A stretch of DNA of 64,000 bases from Hetaerina americana (Eukaryota > Arthropoda > Insecta > Odonata > Calopterygidae). Numbering within the stretch: the stretch's first letter is position 1; each line of letters begins with the position of its first letter. The stretch is from NCBI GenBank assembly GCA_022747635.1, contig JAKTNV010000023.1:3875848-3939847 (forward strand). Direction: 5' to 3'. The notes under the pieces are model-generated. The model saw only the letters and a program-made list of their open reading frames with translations. It was not told the DNA's origin and ran no database searches. The position numbers were made by a program, and so were the translations under genes. This document shows positions 34,871 to 47,245 of the stretch, piece after piece.

Positions 34871-37800
34871 TCAAACCATTACACTGAAAATCCTCCCACC
34901 CACCCAGATCTCATGCAATGCGTGCTGTAGAGTTAAAATAGTATGGAGTATTTTTACTAGAATACAGATATGCTCATAATCTTTCATTTATTGCACCTGA
35001 AACAATAAGTACACAAAATAGCAGCATCATTGATCAAACAATTAATGTGAAGCGGTGTTGAGGTCACTCGAGGCAGGATAATGGAGTGAAATCAGAATGC
35101 ATCGGTTTGCTTTGTAGATTTCGAGGAGGATACAGTACATCCGGCAGCATTAATTAATATTAGTATCGCGTTCGGATAACGGGGTAGTAATAATTAATTC
35201 ATTAATATAGCAAAAAATAGGAGTGGTTTGAGTGATAGGCAACTCATCCGCAAATATACTAAACCCAGATTCTAAGAATGCCATTCCGATGAACTATGTA
35301 AATTCTGAGGAGATTTTCTGTCTTAAACATGGCTGATTTTTGCATTTGTGCAGGTGAATAGGGCACTTAGCGTATCAAGAATGACGCGTCGCGATGGTCA
35401 CCTCTGGCATTCTCTCGGAACCGGTCGCATCAAGTTTTACTTCCCATTATTCTCCATCGAAACTCTTTCCAGGTATGACTCTCCTCTCATCGTACACCGG
35501 CTAAGTGGCACTTACTCAAAATACTGGCATTTCCAAATCGAAGAAAGGCTCATTTCGCGTCCGTCTTCAGAAAATGAAATGAACCGTTCTTTGATGAATC
35601 CTTACTTTTCTTCCTAAAGATTAAGGTAACTGGACACATCACACGCTAAATTAGCAACCACCATTTCCTTGGCAATCTTTGCTGAGACCGCTCACATCTT
35701 CGGAGATAAACTGGATTTGGACCTCAGCGAGTATGATTCGATGTATTTTGGAAAGCAAATGTCCTTATCATGATCGATATTATCGAAAATACAAGGAGTC
35801 TATGCATGTAGATGCATGGATTGGTCCGCGTGCTATGCCTTCGGATCCCCGCGCGACACCCCGCCGCCTTTGACGTTATGCTGGGGTCACGCTAGAGCTT
35901 GACGGAATAAGTTATGTACTCATGATGGAGCGAGGCATACTAGGTGGTATCAGCCAGGGTGACAAGAGGTTCTCTGACGCGAAAAATAGTTACGAGATAG
36001 AGTCGGATCGCCACCGAGAGAGCCCCTATGAAACTTATAAATTGACGCAATTAACCTCTGCGGATATGCAATAGGTCTTCCCCATTCCAGAGGCCGGTCG
36101 ATCTTATTGACGTCACGATATTTCTCGAAGATTCAGCAATAGGGTACATTTGGACATCGACTTAAAAAATCCCAACGACCTTCAGTGTTTACCCTCCTTC
36201 GCCCCACTGTCCCGAACTCTATTCCACCCGGAAGTTGCCACGGTAAATTAGAGCGACGCGAGACTAAAAATTCGCGGAAAAAGGCGGAATTTAAGTGCTC
36301 GAAAAAAGCAAATTAAACCCCGTAAGGCTGCACTTGAAGATCGTGCAAAAAACACTGGATATAGACCAATCACAATGGATAAAAGGCAATAGCGATTTTA
36401 AATCTGGGAAACGGAAATCGGTCGCCCTTGACTTTGACAAGTATTTTCTAAAGTGTTGGACAGCAACAAAAATAGAAGCATTTTGAAATGGGAAAATGGA
36501 AAAGGACGCTTGGAAAAACTCACCCGAAGTTCTCTCTTGTTAGATAGAGTGGTAATTGGAAAAAATCTCGTGCATCTAACATACTCGTGCACCATCAGAA
36601 TTAATAAGTCCAGTTAGCAACGGTCAGGTAGTTTCTGACATTTTGAAAATGCTAAATCTTCCACTTATTTTACGGAGACCCTTAGAAAAACTACGCATTG
36701 TGATGGCCTGCCGCAGTTGAAAGTATACACAGATAGATACGTTTTTGAAATTAAAATCCCCGGTTTTTTTTCTGCGGACATGATCGAGGACTCTTGCACA
36801 AGCTACGTGTTAATCTCTAGTTACCGCCGCGACTACCCAAAAAGTGTTCAGAATGTTTAGAGATGGACTGAGGGTGGAAGACAAGGAGACATGATGATGG
36901 GGCTCGGGAGTGCACTTGATTCCTTTTTCGTGCCAGGAGCGAGTGGAAGGAAATGGGCATAGTGTCAAGAAGATGACGATCGAATGAATCGTTAAATTTT
37001 GACGATTCCATCACTTGCTTGCATGAGAGGATCTTCGCTTAGAGAATGATGTTTACTAAACGATTGAAGAAAACCCAACTCTACACGATCAAGTTCTGAA
37101 TAATATTGCTCCGATTCTGACCGATGATGAAAGACACGTTACCTCGGACGGGATAACTACAATTGGTTGGGGTGATTGTATAATTTGAAATAATTTAATT
37201 TAGGTGAAGTGGTATAAAATATCAGTGCGAACATTCCACCGATAAAATAAAGATGTTAACATAAATAAAATTCAGTCTTGAGTGAGTTTTTGGAGTTGAA
37301 ACTTTGTAGATGTGTATTTTTTACTCGTTTGTTATTGTTCACTGTCGCAATTTCCACACCGCATCATGGTCGTCCGGTCGAGAGAGCGTCTTTCACTGCC
37401 GTGCTCGATTCCCTAAGTATTGATGAATTCGAATTTTAAATCGGAATCGAGCGTGGTCGAAAGAGCCCACGCTAAATTTTAAGACAACAAAAATTTTCAA
37501 AGATGTATGTGTGATGCATAAGTCCATGGTAGAGAGTGATAAGTACTGGTTCATATTAGAAGTATTTTTCGAAATCCAGTTGCCGATTTCATGCAAATGA
37601 CTCGCCAAAAGAGCATTGGAAACGTGGGGAAATTGGACGCATCTCAAATGTACGCATGATTCACAGTAGCACGATGGTAACATAGTCCGTGATGACGACC
37701 AGAGGTTGAGGAGGATACTGTGAATCATATTGATGGGAAAGTGAACAATTTGGAGCCTGAAGATGGTGGTGATGAGTGACCTTCTCCAGATCACCCCACG

Positions 37801-38424
37801 GAACGATTTGACATCCAAAAAAAGTTATCAAATTCCTGTTAGAGAATAATGCAATGTACAAATAAAATCAAAATCCTCATATTTCCCGTCCCCCCTCTCT
37901 CCCATTCCCTCGCCAAATGAAACGAGAATTGATTTTCCATGCATATTCCATTAAAAGTGGATCTGAGCAAGGGATTTTGATCAGCCGTCAAAATAAATAA
38001 TCCGTTCAGAATTTAAATGTATTTCTCAAATGTATCTATGACTCCACCCCAATGGCTATGGCATTCGAAAAATATCTTAAGTATAGACAGGCGTTCCAAT
38101 ATCAGGTCAGGTCACCTTGAATGCATATCGGTTCCGTCCTAATATTTTGCTATCAGGCAAATGCAATAGAACTGAATGAACGAGTGTCAGCTGGGAAACG
38201 CTTTGATTTCAAAAGAGCTCCGCTTGAAACCCCGAGATTCAGGGATGAGAATGTGGTGCCTTATTTTTTCCTAGCAATGCTCTAAATTCACATATGTACG
38301 GGGTGAATATCGTTTTTCGGTCTGCAATACTCGAATATTTCACTCCTTTTTGTGACCAAAATTTAAATTAAATTTTGCATTAAATTAAATTTGCATTAAA
38401 GCAAGAAATTATTCATGCCTCTTA
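34871..38424. other. No recognised feature (3.5 kb)
   Basis: Short frames only, the longest being 37393-37818 on the minus strand (141 codons). None has recognisable domains and no transposon termini were found. Confidence 0.4.
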
Positions 38425-38970
38425 TCACTTGCATGTTACAAGAGTGGAAGTAGAGCATATCCATCTAAATATCCATCTATTGTCGGCTGAGGATATCAGG
38501 TTATTGAATATTTTTAGTCTACGGCGCGCCAGCCGATATTTCGTCATTATATAAGTGTCGGTCACTGGGGAATGGCACTCTGCAGGCAGAAGTTGAGTTT
38601 TCTCTTCAGAGAGGAGGCAAGAGCGTACCCAGTTCTCAATCACATGACGGCGACCTCTTCCCTCCGCGAACTTCCGATGACCACGCTCCAGTCACGGGTT
38701 ACACGGTGAGCTCGTCCTTCGTAACCCTCCACCAAGTGTGGCTCCACTGTTTCTGGAATACGTTCTTAAACACCGCCTTCAGGTACTCTGCCAGTAAAAC
38801 CAAAGATTCCAGGTGACTGGCATGCACGGCCTCATCGGCCGCTGAATCAGCCAATTAGCATTTGCAGCAATTAGCATGTGCCCTGGGACCCACGGAAAAT
38901 GTACGGTGTTTGTTTTTCCATTATAAACTATTACAATTCCGTCGTGAAAACCATGGCATGCAATAAGAAA
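38425..38970 (-). pseudogene. LINE RNase H domain remnant
   Basis: Read on the minus strand, the sequence gives VHFPWVPGH (38929-38900), the His block of an RNase H domain, followed after a small insertion by ADSAADEAVHASHLESL, which holds the conserved Asp region after NxxAD. The reading continues into WRVTKDELTV, then VIENWVRSCLL and ITKYRLARRRL-like sequence in changing frames. Order and spacing fit the C-terminus of an RNase H-bearing LINE such as the I group. It is too decayed to assign a clade. Confidence 0.5.
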
Positions 38971-41169
38971 ATATGGCTAAAGGGAAAGAAGCTCTGCAGT
39001 ATCTAGTCAGTCAGGGAGAACCTCTTGATTCTGCTTTCCCCTTTTAAGCCTTGCTCCAAATGCTCCGTGAATAGAGGAAGTCATAAGTCATCCAGTCATG
39101 GCAGAAGTGCGACAGAACCGCAGGTGTCTCCTTACCGTCGAAATTGTAATTATCCTCAAGTTGTTGACTGACTTTCATTTTCAGTTCATCTTTGGTAATA
39201 CTTCAAGCCTCCGATCCTTTCCCACTGGGTGGCCCTCAACAGCGCCTGCCACTTCTGCTTTCAGGGACTAAGGAGTAAACACCTACTCAAGCCTCTCATA
39301 TGCGAGAAAGCGGTGTACAAAGGGGTTAGGTATCTGCAACAGCGTTGCTCCGGACCCTTGAGTGGCATATATCACGAGGGAGTGAAGTAAGTGGACGGGC
39401 ATATGGATTGCACCCATGTTCAGATATATCGATGTCTCCAGGCGCATGACACGTAGATGGACTTTCTCCGAGCCACTCGCCCGACTGCTCGTGGAATGGA
39501 CTGCCGTGGAGCCTTACGTTCACATGCAGTCGAGTTCAAGGAGTGCTGGCGGATGATTATCAAAATTGTTTGAACCTTAATTGGAGCACAGCCCCTTTAC
39601 CTGTTACGCCCCAGGAGTGGTATCCCTATCATTAGATTTAACAGCCTTGGTCACAAATTATCTAATTTTCCTGCAAACCTTTATTGATGCGTAATCTATG
39701 AGGAGTTGACATTATTTCCAAAGAAACGTCCGCGGTGTGGATTACGTATCGAAAGTAAAAGAGCAGAAACGTGAGATGAAACTCGAAAGTGATGAAGACG
39801 TGATAGTCCCGCGAAACCCCAGTAACCTCACTACATGTAAGTAATTTTAGGATTTTAACAAAGTTTCCAGTAGTGTTCAAGAGGTGGATCTGGAAATATG
39901 ATTCTCATAATGTGACCTAGTGAATAGTATTAATAACGTAACTATTCAGCCTATTTTCCTATTTTATTTATTTATTCCTTGGTTTTATTTGGACAATCAT
40001 ATCTCCAAACGATTCAAAAACCTCCCTCGTTCCATTAAAAATTCATGATCATCTCTTATTCTCATTCTCGCCTCTTCTTCAATCCATCTTGGTTTTATTT
40101 TCACAGGCAGAGATGCTGGTTGCCGGCTTCATCGTGCAACGCTGAAGACCCTACCTACTTGCTTATATTACGGGCGTGCGGAAGAGAGGTACGCGGCTAA
40201 GCATCAAGCCAGGGAGATCGACGTTCAGCCACTGAAGGTGTTGCTACCGTATCATGCCTACCTTCACTATGATCGTGTCTGACTTCACAATAGGGCAGGA
40301 GTAGAGGGAAAGTAGATTGCGGGCATGAGTTCTGAAACCTCTGGAAGCCAAGTCCCCGTGCATCCATTCCGACAAACATCATTCTCGCAATTAAATATTA
40401 CAAAGATCATTCTGTAAAATTGTTTCTTTCGCCGAAGAATAAATAATAATAATTATTATTATAAATACACCACATGCACACATCGCACTTGATAAGAACA
40501 TTTTAACCTATGGTAACATCGTTTTCATGCCCTAGTGCTTGCGTTCTTACGCCTGTGTGTTCTTGTGCGAGGGAAATGCAACGGTGAGCAATTAAACCAT
40601 CTAATTGCAAGAGAGTACGGTCGAATTCGACAAAATATTACCAGTGTCATCAGGAACCATGAAATAGTATTAATCAATGATTAATTTAGGAAAGCAAATT
40701 TAAAACGAATGATAATATGGTAGACACTTCAGAAATTGACGATATATTGAGGTAAGTTAAGTAGACGTGATCTGAGTAACACTATTTTACTGGCGATCGA
40801 AGTGGAAGGGGCCTTCGAAGGGGAGAACTAAAGAGGGAGACCGAAAATGTTTTGCTGTTAACCACGGCTGAGAGAAATAATCTCAAGGAAGAAGATCCTA
40901 AGGCCAATAAAAATAATTACGAAGAACTCCTATACCGGTATTTCGGTCACCAGGTGACCATCAACGGGGAGAAAATCAAATAGGGCACTTGAACTTGGAG
41001 GAAGAATGTGCACCAGGCACTGTCAAGTGGGTGTTCAGGTCGGGGGGTGGGGTATATATACCTGGAGGGGCAAGGGGGGAGGGGTTAAGTGATGGTCCGT
41101 AGGTGGGGGGGAGTTTGTTGAGGTCACGTGGGAAGGAGTGGGGGAAGAGTGGTGGCTATTAGGAGGGGG
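38971..41169. other. No recognised feature
   Basis: No coding similarity was recognised. A short TAATAATAATTATTATTATAA simple repeat lies near 40440, and a GA-rich segment at 41030-41160 borders the PLE. Confidence 0.4.
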
Positions 41170-41716
41170 CTGCCTATTTCTGAAATGACTAACGAAGTTA
41201 AAAAGTGAACTATTGATGATGCCTGGTTCATTGTTCATAAGTTTATTCTTGTTTAAGTGAATGTGTAAACTCTCACATGCATCGAGTTTACAGTGTTGTA
41301 TCGGTTTTAATAATGTTAAGTCGTTAGGAGTGATAGAGTGTTCCGTATCAAAAATGTGTTTGGCGACCGCTGACCTATCGAAACGTCCGTTCTTAAAGTG
41401 TGCTATGTGTTCCTTGAATCTGATTTTGGGATTACGTTTGGTCTGTCCAATGTAGGAGAGTTGGCAGTGTGAGCAAGTAATTTCGTAAATACCTGATTTG
41501 TCTAGGTGGTGTTATGTCTTTCGGGTTCCCTAAACACGTAAGAAGAGTGTTACGGTTCGAGTAAGTGACCTTGGTGCCAATTTGTTTAAAGACCTTATCA
41601 AGGCCTCGGGTTAATGTGGGGTAGAAAGGTAATGCGATAAATTTATTATTGTTGTCTTCCCGTTGTGGTAGGAGTGCAGTATGTTTATTAGCAAGTTTTC
41701 TTTTTTTTGTTTCCAA
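41170..41716 (-). pseudogene. Penelope-like element (PLE) fragment with GIY-YIG endonuclease
   Basis: On the minus strand, 41716-41520 codes the linker between reverse transcriptase and endonuclease (NNNKFIALPFYPTLTRGLDK, GTKVTYSNRNTLLTCLGNPK). After a frameshift near 41515 the GIY-YIG domain follows: SGIYEITCSHC, SYIGQTKRNPKIRFKEHIAHF, then AVAKHIFDTEH and a conserved tail to KLMNNEPGI (about 41220). The GIY, YIG, Arg and His positions are retained. The reverse transcriptase is missing upstream, so the copy is 5' truncated. It is a different PLE subfamily from that at 53.6-54.9 kb. Confidence 0.85.
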
Positions 41717-43836
41717 CGGCTGAGAGGAATCATCGCGATAAAATAAGGAAAAGTGGGTATGTGACTAAGAAGAGCCGAATGCACTTATAAAAACGATCTT
41801 GAATTTTTTATGAATGGTTTTCTACTCCGTTCTTTTTTGTCAATAAATGCTGTTAACTGCCTTGCTTTTCCAATTGCCAGAGTGCGTCATAGCAGTAACG
41901 AGTCCGTAATAAAAAAAGCAGTGGGTAGGCGTGATGGAAAATTAATTTAACCAGGAAAACATTTCAATAAGTATACCCTCCCCATAGCTCATTCCATACG
42001 GTGACTCCTCAAAATTTCCCTCTCAGCAAAAAAGATTTTATATTATTATCTTCTTACCTGTTGATCACTTAGTTATTCTCACCACTCGATTACAAAACAG
42101 TCCCCAAACGTAAAAGTGGAAATTTTGCATGCTCGAACGCCTCCGAACGGCTTCGAGCTCGATTAAAACTCCAACGTGGGATACACCACGGCTTTAGGAA
42201 TTGAAAGAATAAAGTAATATGACGGCGAGAACAAAGTTACCGAAGACAGGTAATCCGTTTCTCCCTCCCACACACAATCGGGGAGTGGCAGATCTTAATT
42301 TTTGACGTCCCAATTCATTATCATTTTGAATGCCGCTCTCCCTTTCAATTTCCTCGCGCTTTCAATGAACTTCCCCGAAAAACTTTCCCTTCTACGCCAA
42401 AATTCCAGCCTCTTCCACAGACTCCCTCCCCCGCTCTACTCCTGGCCCCACTCTTGATTACAGCCTCTCTCACCGGAGCTCCAAATTGGGGCCCATAACA
42501 GAAGGAGCGAGGCCGCAGCCCTGGTCACCAAGACTCGAGACGCCGCCCCCCGGAGGTAGGCTCTGTCCCACGGAGAGTTTGACGACACCGCCACGCTGAG
42601 GAGCGGGGGAGAAGAGAGGGTTGGTCCGTGCGTGACGCCGAGGCGACTGGAAATTAAACAAATGGCCCCCCGCTTCACCCTAGCATCATTTCAGGTGATA
42701 CCGCGCGGTGGGCAGAGCATTACAGTTCAGTGTTACCATAAGAAGTTATAATTCTTAATCCAATATTCTAATTCAAAAATTCAGCTGCACTTCGAAGATT
42801 AATTATATGGTTTTAACTGGGCTTCTTTGAACAGGCGCCTTAGGAGGGATTTCCAGCAAAATTGTTTCGAGTGCGTGCCACGGGGGTTTTAATCATCATA
42901 GTTCGTTAAAGCATCCTTAAAATGACGTCGCGATGCTGATGTCAATGAACTGAGTCCGTTTGAGAGTGGTCATGTGAAGAAGGGCGGTTTAAATTGGCCA
43001 AAAAATAGGTAACACCATCTATTGATAGTGCGAGTGATGAATTCAGGGTATTTGCGGAATGTTACCGTGAAACGAGGACTCTAAACTTAAAAATACGAAA
43101 GTCCTGCAACAGAGTTATTTTCATTCAACTTTCGTAAAATTCTCCATTCGCAACTCATAAGTATTCGTAAAGTGAGTGACAGCAATGAGAAACTGCCCCC
43201 TTTCCTCAATATGATTAACCAAATGCTGCCTTAATTTATTGATTCCAAAACATTTTCGACCCACTGCCCCCTTGGTTCCATGAAGCTAATAAAGGCACAA
43301 AAAGGGGATAGACTTGCGAAAACAGTCTACAAATATTTCCCCAATAGAAAATATCCTATAACAATGCCAATACTTGTAAAATTATCCCACCACAAAAGGA
43401 TTTCTATTTTCACGGGAGAATGTTTCTCCGTTACTCTTTATTTTAAGGTCTTCTAAATCCGCGGGCGATTGAATCGAGTCATAATATTCCAAGTCATCTC
43501 AGTGAGAAATTAAATTGAGAGCTACGAGTATTGCTTGAGGTTTCCAAAAATATCCCATATCATCGCCAATACTAGTACAATAATCCCACAATTTACTATC
43601 CACTATTTATTCGAACATTCGGTCAAATGAATTCAATAATATTTCCCGGTCATTATCAAGGCTAAGGAAGAGAATAATACCTATGCTAAGTTTTCATATT
43701 TACTATCTTCAAATCCTGATTCATTTAGCCAAGAATCTCTCTAAGCGTTTTAAGATCTGGAAACGAACCCTGATTATATTTTTGGTGAATTTCTATAATG
43801 TATATGGACCCAGGATCCGTCATATTTTCGGAAATA
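41717..43836. other. No recognised feature
   Basis: AT-rich except for a GC-rich patch at 42420-42680. Short frames without recognisable domains. Confidence 0.4.
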
Positions 43837-45168
43837 CTACCTTGATCAAAAAGTTCCCGGAATAACCACCGAGTGGCGCTCCCATCGTTCCGATTTGAGT
43901 TCTGTTTTTTTTGTTAAATTGGTACATCTGTTGTTGATATTCCCTTTAAATCTTAGTGTCATAACTTGACATTTGCAAAAGTTACGTAGCCAAGAGTACA
44001 TCTATCTCTGTGTGTGTTGGCGATTTTTTACAATTTCAGAAATGGATTTAAATTTGCAACAACGAACTTGTATTAAATTTTGCGTAAAAAACGGATTTAG
44101 TGGCGCACGGACGTTGGAAATGTTGGAAAAGTGTTTCGGCAACGATTCTCTAAAAAAAACGGTCGTTTACCAGTGGCACGAGCGGTTCAGAAGTGGTCGT
44201 GAGTCAATCGAAGATGATGAACGCAGTGGCAGACCATCGACATCGAAAGTCGGTGAAAAAATTGATAAAGTAAAAGAAATGTTGGTCAATAACCGCAAAT
44301 TAACCATCAGAGAAATAGCGGAGGACTTGAACATTGCCTATGGATCCGCCCAAGACATTGTGGTTAATGATTTGGGTTTCCGTCGTGTAGCAGCAAAGTT
44401 GGTGCCAAAAGACCTCAATTTCATGCAAAAAAGAGACCGTGTTGACGTCGCAAAAGACATGATTTGCGAGGCTGAATCCGATCCCACATTCATCAAAAGG
44501 ATCATTACTGGAGACGAGACGTGGGTTTATGAGTACGACACGCAATCCAGACATCAGGCAAGTGAATGGCGTTCACCAAATGAGCCGAGACCAAAAAAAC
44601 CACGTCGTTTTCAGTCAAAAAAGAAGGCAATGCTGACGGTTTTCATGGATTACAACGGTGTAGTGCATCATGAATTTTTGCCAGAAGGCCAGACAGTAAA
44701 CAAAGAGTATTATTTGGGCGTTATGAGACGTTTGCGTGAAGCAATTCGCCGAAATAGACCAGAAATGTGGGCAGAAAACTCGTGGATTTTGCACCATGAT
44801 AACGCACCGTCGCACAGTGCTATCATTATTCGTAATTTTTTGACGAAAAATGCAACAAATACCATCCAACAGCCACCGAATTCACCCGATTTGGCTCCCT
44901 GTGACTTCTTTCTGTTCAATCGAGTTAAAAAACCATTACGGGGAACGCGTTTTAGCAGCCGAGAGGAAGTAATGGAAAAATCGCAGGAAGCACTGATGGA
45001 CATACCGAAAACCGAATATAAAAAATGTTTCGAGGATTGGATCAAGCGCTGGCATAAGTGTGTTGCAGTCGATGGGGATTACTTTGAAGGGGACAATATA
45101 GATTTAGATGAATAAACTTGTATTTTTAATTTTCTGAATAAATTCCGGGAAATTTTTGATCAAGGTAG
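43837..45168 (+). mobile_element. Complete mariner transposon, 1332 bp (family CTACCTTGATC)
   Basis: 28-bp terminal inverted repeats beginning CTACCTTGATCAAAAA, with one mismatch (5' GTTCCCGG, 3' TTTCCCGG), flanked by TA at 43835-43836 and 45169-45170. It holds one uninterrupted transposase gene. Length, target site and gene are all as expected for an autonomous mariner. It is the apparent parent type of the rearranged element at 56442-57770. Confidence 0.95.
44042..45115 (+). CDS. Mariner transposase (DD34D)
   Basis: Cut-and-paste transposase: it binds the terminal repeats and inserts at TA. The protein is 357 residues from the chosen ATG (MDLNLQQRTC), matching the usual 340-360. The in-frame ATG 23 codons upstream would add a leader lacking in the family. 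Residues 1-110 form two helix-turn-helix DNA-binding motifs around a GRPS linker (DDERSGRPSTSKV). The catalytic triad is complete: GDETWVYEYD, ILHHDNAPSH, and SPDLAPCDFFLF with 34 residues between the last two Asp. The family WVPHEL-like motif reads LVPKDL. The C-terminus (CVAVDGDYFEGDNIDLDE) and stop are intact. No frameshift or stop is present, so it may still be active. Confidence 0.95.
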   Translation: MDLNLQQRTCIKFCVKNGFSGARTLEMLEKCFGNDSLKKTVVYQWHERFRSGRESIEDDERSGRPSTSKVGEKIDKVKEMLVNNRKLTIREIAEDLNIAYGSAQDIVVNDLGFRRVAAKLVPKDLNFMQKRDRVDVAKDMICEAESDPTFIKRIITGDETWVYEYDTQSRHQASEWRSPNEPRPKKPRRFQSKKKAMLTVFMDYNGVVHHEFLPEGQTVNKEYYLGVMRRLREAIRRNRPEMWAENSWILHHDNAPSHSAIIIRNFLTKNATNTIQQPPNSPDLAPCDFFLFNRVKKPLRGTRFSSREEVMEKSQEALMDIPKTEYKKCFEDWIKRWHKCVAVDGDYFEGDNIDLDE

Positions 45169-46085
45169 TATCTAGGATAAGGGAATATTTGACCTTGTTA
45201 TTTTCGATTAGACTTATATTTTAAGAATAAAGACTTCTTTATGGAAAATACTTGGGAATAATCCTTTATAACTACTTTTGTGTTAGAGATAAGAAACGTT
45301 TAAGGGAGAAATTGATTAGTTTTTCACGGGAAATTTCCTCCGACGAATACTTTTCGCTCAATTAGTAAGTTCCGGGCCCTATAATCCTAGGCTACCGTTG
45401 ACATTTTAGATTCAAATATATTTACATCACCCACTATAAGATAGTGAGATGTTTCAAATTGAAAATTTTCTTATGAGTATATTTAGTTTGATAGCATGCT
45501 TAAATTTTAAGAAACCCTGTAAGTGTACAGTATCCGGGTTTAATCATTTCTTCAATCTACGATTTTACACACGATACAGAAATCTCTATTCCGATTATGG
45601 GAATGCACCACACATACTTGGTCCAAATTTACACTTTAACTACCACTACTGAATGAATTTCCTACTATTTGCGAATACTATATGTTACGTTCTGTTACTA
45701 TCGTGTTATTCAAATGGAAATACAACACCAAACTTAACTATTTTACTTTCTTTTTAGACCCGATTGAAAAAGGTAACTTCTATGAAAAAGAGGAGATGAA
45801 GTTGGAAAAAATATGCAAAAAACACATATTCAGTCTGCTATCAATAAACATTTCCTTCAGAAATAAATATTACATTATTTTCATGTCGTTATTCAAAATT
45901 TATTTTACTAATCATTTAAAAATTCGGGTCAAAAGATCATCCTCCTCTCCCTTCGAACATCATGGAGACCACCAAGGAACCACGCGACCATCGCGTCCAT
46001 CCTCTCCGTCGTCGAGTTTGGTTCTCATGTGGAACAACACCTCCCCTCGGGCGTACTCGTGGCTATTTTTCCCATCCCTATTATA
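45169..46085. other. No recognised feature
   Basis: AT-rich to 45930, then a more GC-rich stretch (45940-46085) interrupted by the 758-bp mariner. The open frame at 45682-46119 runs into the mariner terminal repeat and shows no domain. Confidence 0.4.
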
Positions 46086-46843
46086 CGAGGGTCATCCGGA
46101 AAGTAGTACCCGTTCGTGAAATAAAGACACAAAAGTAAATATTAACAAACATAAAAAATTTTATTTGAAAGAGGATACTTTAAACTACTTCTCAACATAA
46201 TCTCCAAGCAAATTAAGGCATTTGTCATAACGTGTGACAAGTTTCTGTATTCCTGCTGCATAGTCCTTCGCCGCCAGCTCATTGAGATACGCGAGGGACC
46301 CATCTTGCACAAATTTTTGCATAATGCAGATGGTGTTTAACAATTTCATGAACAATTGTTCGAGAAACAAATTGTTGGGAAAATGCTCACAGATGTCATC
46401 AATTGTGACGCGCCGATCGTTCCTCACGAATTCGTCAACTGAGCTCACCAGTTGGTCTGTAATGACAGACGGTCTCCCCGAACGCTCATCGTCGTGTGTG
46501 TTCCCCCTCCCCATGTTGAAGTTGCGACACCACCGCCGAACAGACGACTCGTCCATTACATTGTCTCCATACACCTCCTTTAATTGGCGATGAATATCAC
46601 ATGGGCGAACGTTTCTTGCATTGAGGAATTTAATCACTGCCCTCACTTCACAACTGGCGGCGTTCTCAATTTTTTTAAACATTGTAAACAATCACAGAAA
46701 CAACACAGGCAATGCTAGCGTCACGCAACTTGGCTCAGAGAAGGCAGACAAGCCACTGAAGCTATCTGACCTCGTCCAGCGGCTACTCGCGTCGTCAGCA
46801 CTTCATGCGGCACGAACGGGTACTACTTTCCGGATGACCCTCG
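46086..46843 (-). mobile_element. 758-bp internally deleted mariner, copy 2 (family CGAGGGTCATCC)
   Basis: Same length, same 33-bp terminal repeats and same internal deletion and frameshift as 22180-22937, in the opposite orientation. Flanking TA duplications are intact here (46084-46085, 46844-46845). The only difference noticed is one base that changes Asn to Lys at codon 7 of the relic frame. Two copies sharing the identical derivative structure must descend from one deleted master. Confidence 0.95.
46185..46691 (-). pseudogene. 168-codon mariner transposase relic, copy 2
   Basis: Same composition as the frame at 22332-22838. Residues 1-105 are the N-terminal helix-turn-helix and linker, the centre is read out of frame over the second DNA-binding motif, and the in-frame C-terminal tail ends LLGDYVEK. 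It lacks the catalytic Asp residues and differs at codon 7 (KIENAAS instead of NIENAAS). Confidence 0.8.
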
Positions 46844-46939
46844 TATACATGGAGTAAATCATCAGCATACGTCATCTTCCGTGCTAGGTAGAGCCATGGA
46901 GACTTTTTCTCCACCATATTTTACTTTCCCGTGCATGAC

Positions 46940-47130
46940 AGTCATGACAAAATTATGGCTGTTTATGGAAATGATAACCCCACTGCACATGGCACAGTTG
47001 TGAGGCGGAAAAGAAACTGTCACACTGGCCAAATGTCCCTCACAGACTATTCAACAAGTGTAAAACTATCACTCATGAACAATGCTGCCACAGTGAGGAA
47101 ACGGGAGGACTCTATCCGACAATGCCTATA
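46940..47130 (+). pseudogene. Possible mariner/Tc1-like N-terminal fragment
   Basis: HDKIMAVYGNDNPTAHGTVV followed by RRKRNCHTGQMSLTDYSTS resembles the start of a mariner-type DNA-binding domain (AVYGxxxPSxxTVxRWxRxFxxGRxSLxDxxRSGR). The Trp and the GRPS linker are degraded and no terminal repeat was found. A weak call. Confidence 0.4.
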
Positions 47131-47245
47131 TCAAAAGTAGTAGGACTTATTTGTTCCCGGATAGACGGACGGATGTGCGGCGGTTTCTCTGGCTCATCCT
47201 TACTCCACGCCCCTGTTATCAATTCCATCCTCCTCGTGAAAGCCT

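Noticed and set aside
37393..37818. 141-codon minus-strand frame
   Set aside because: No domain, no transposon context, and length compatible with chance.
41380..41400. TCGAAACGTCC inside the PLE fragment
   Set aside because: It is coding sequence of the GIY-YIG tail read on the other strand; no core box or stems.
46845..46900. Minus-strand TYADDLLHV next to the 758-bp mariner, like an RT catalytic box
   Set aside because: Surrounding sequence does not give other RT motifs in any consistent frame.
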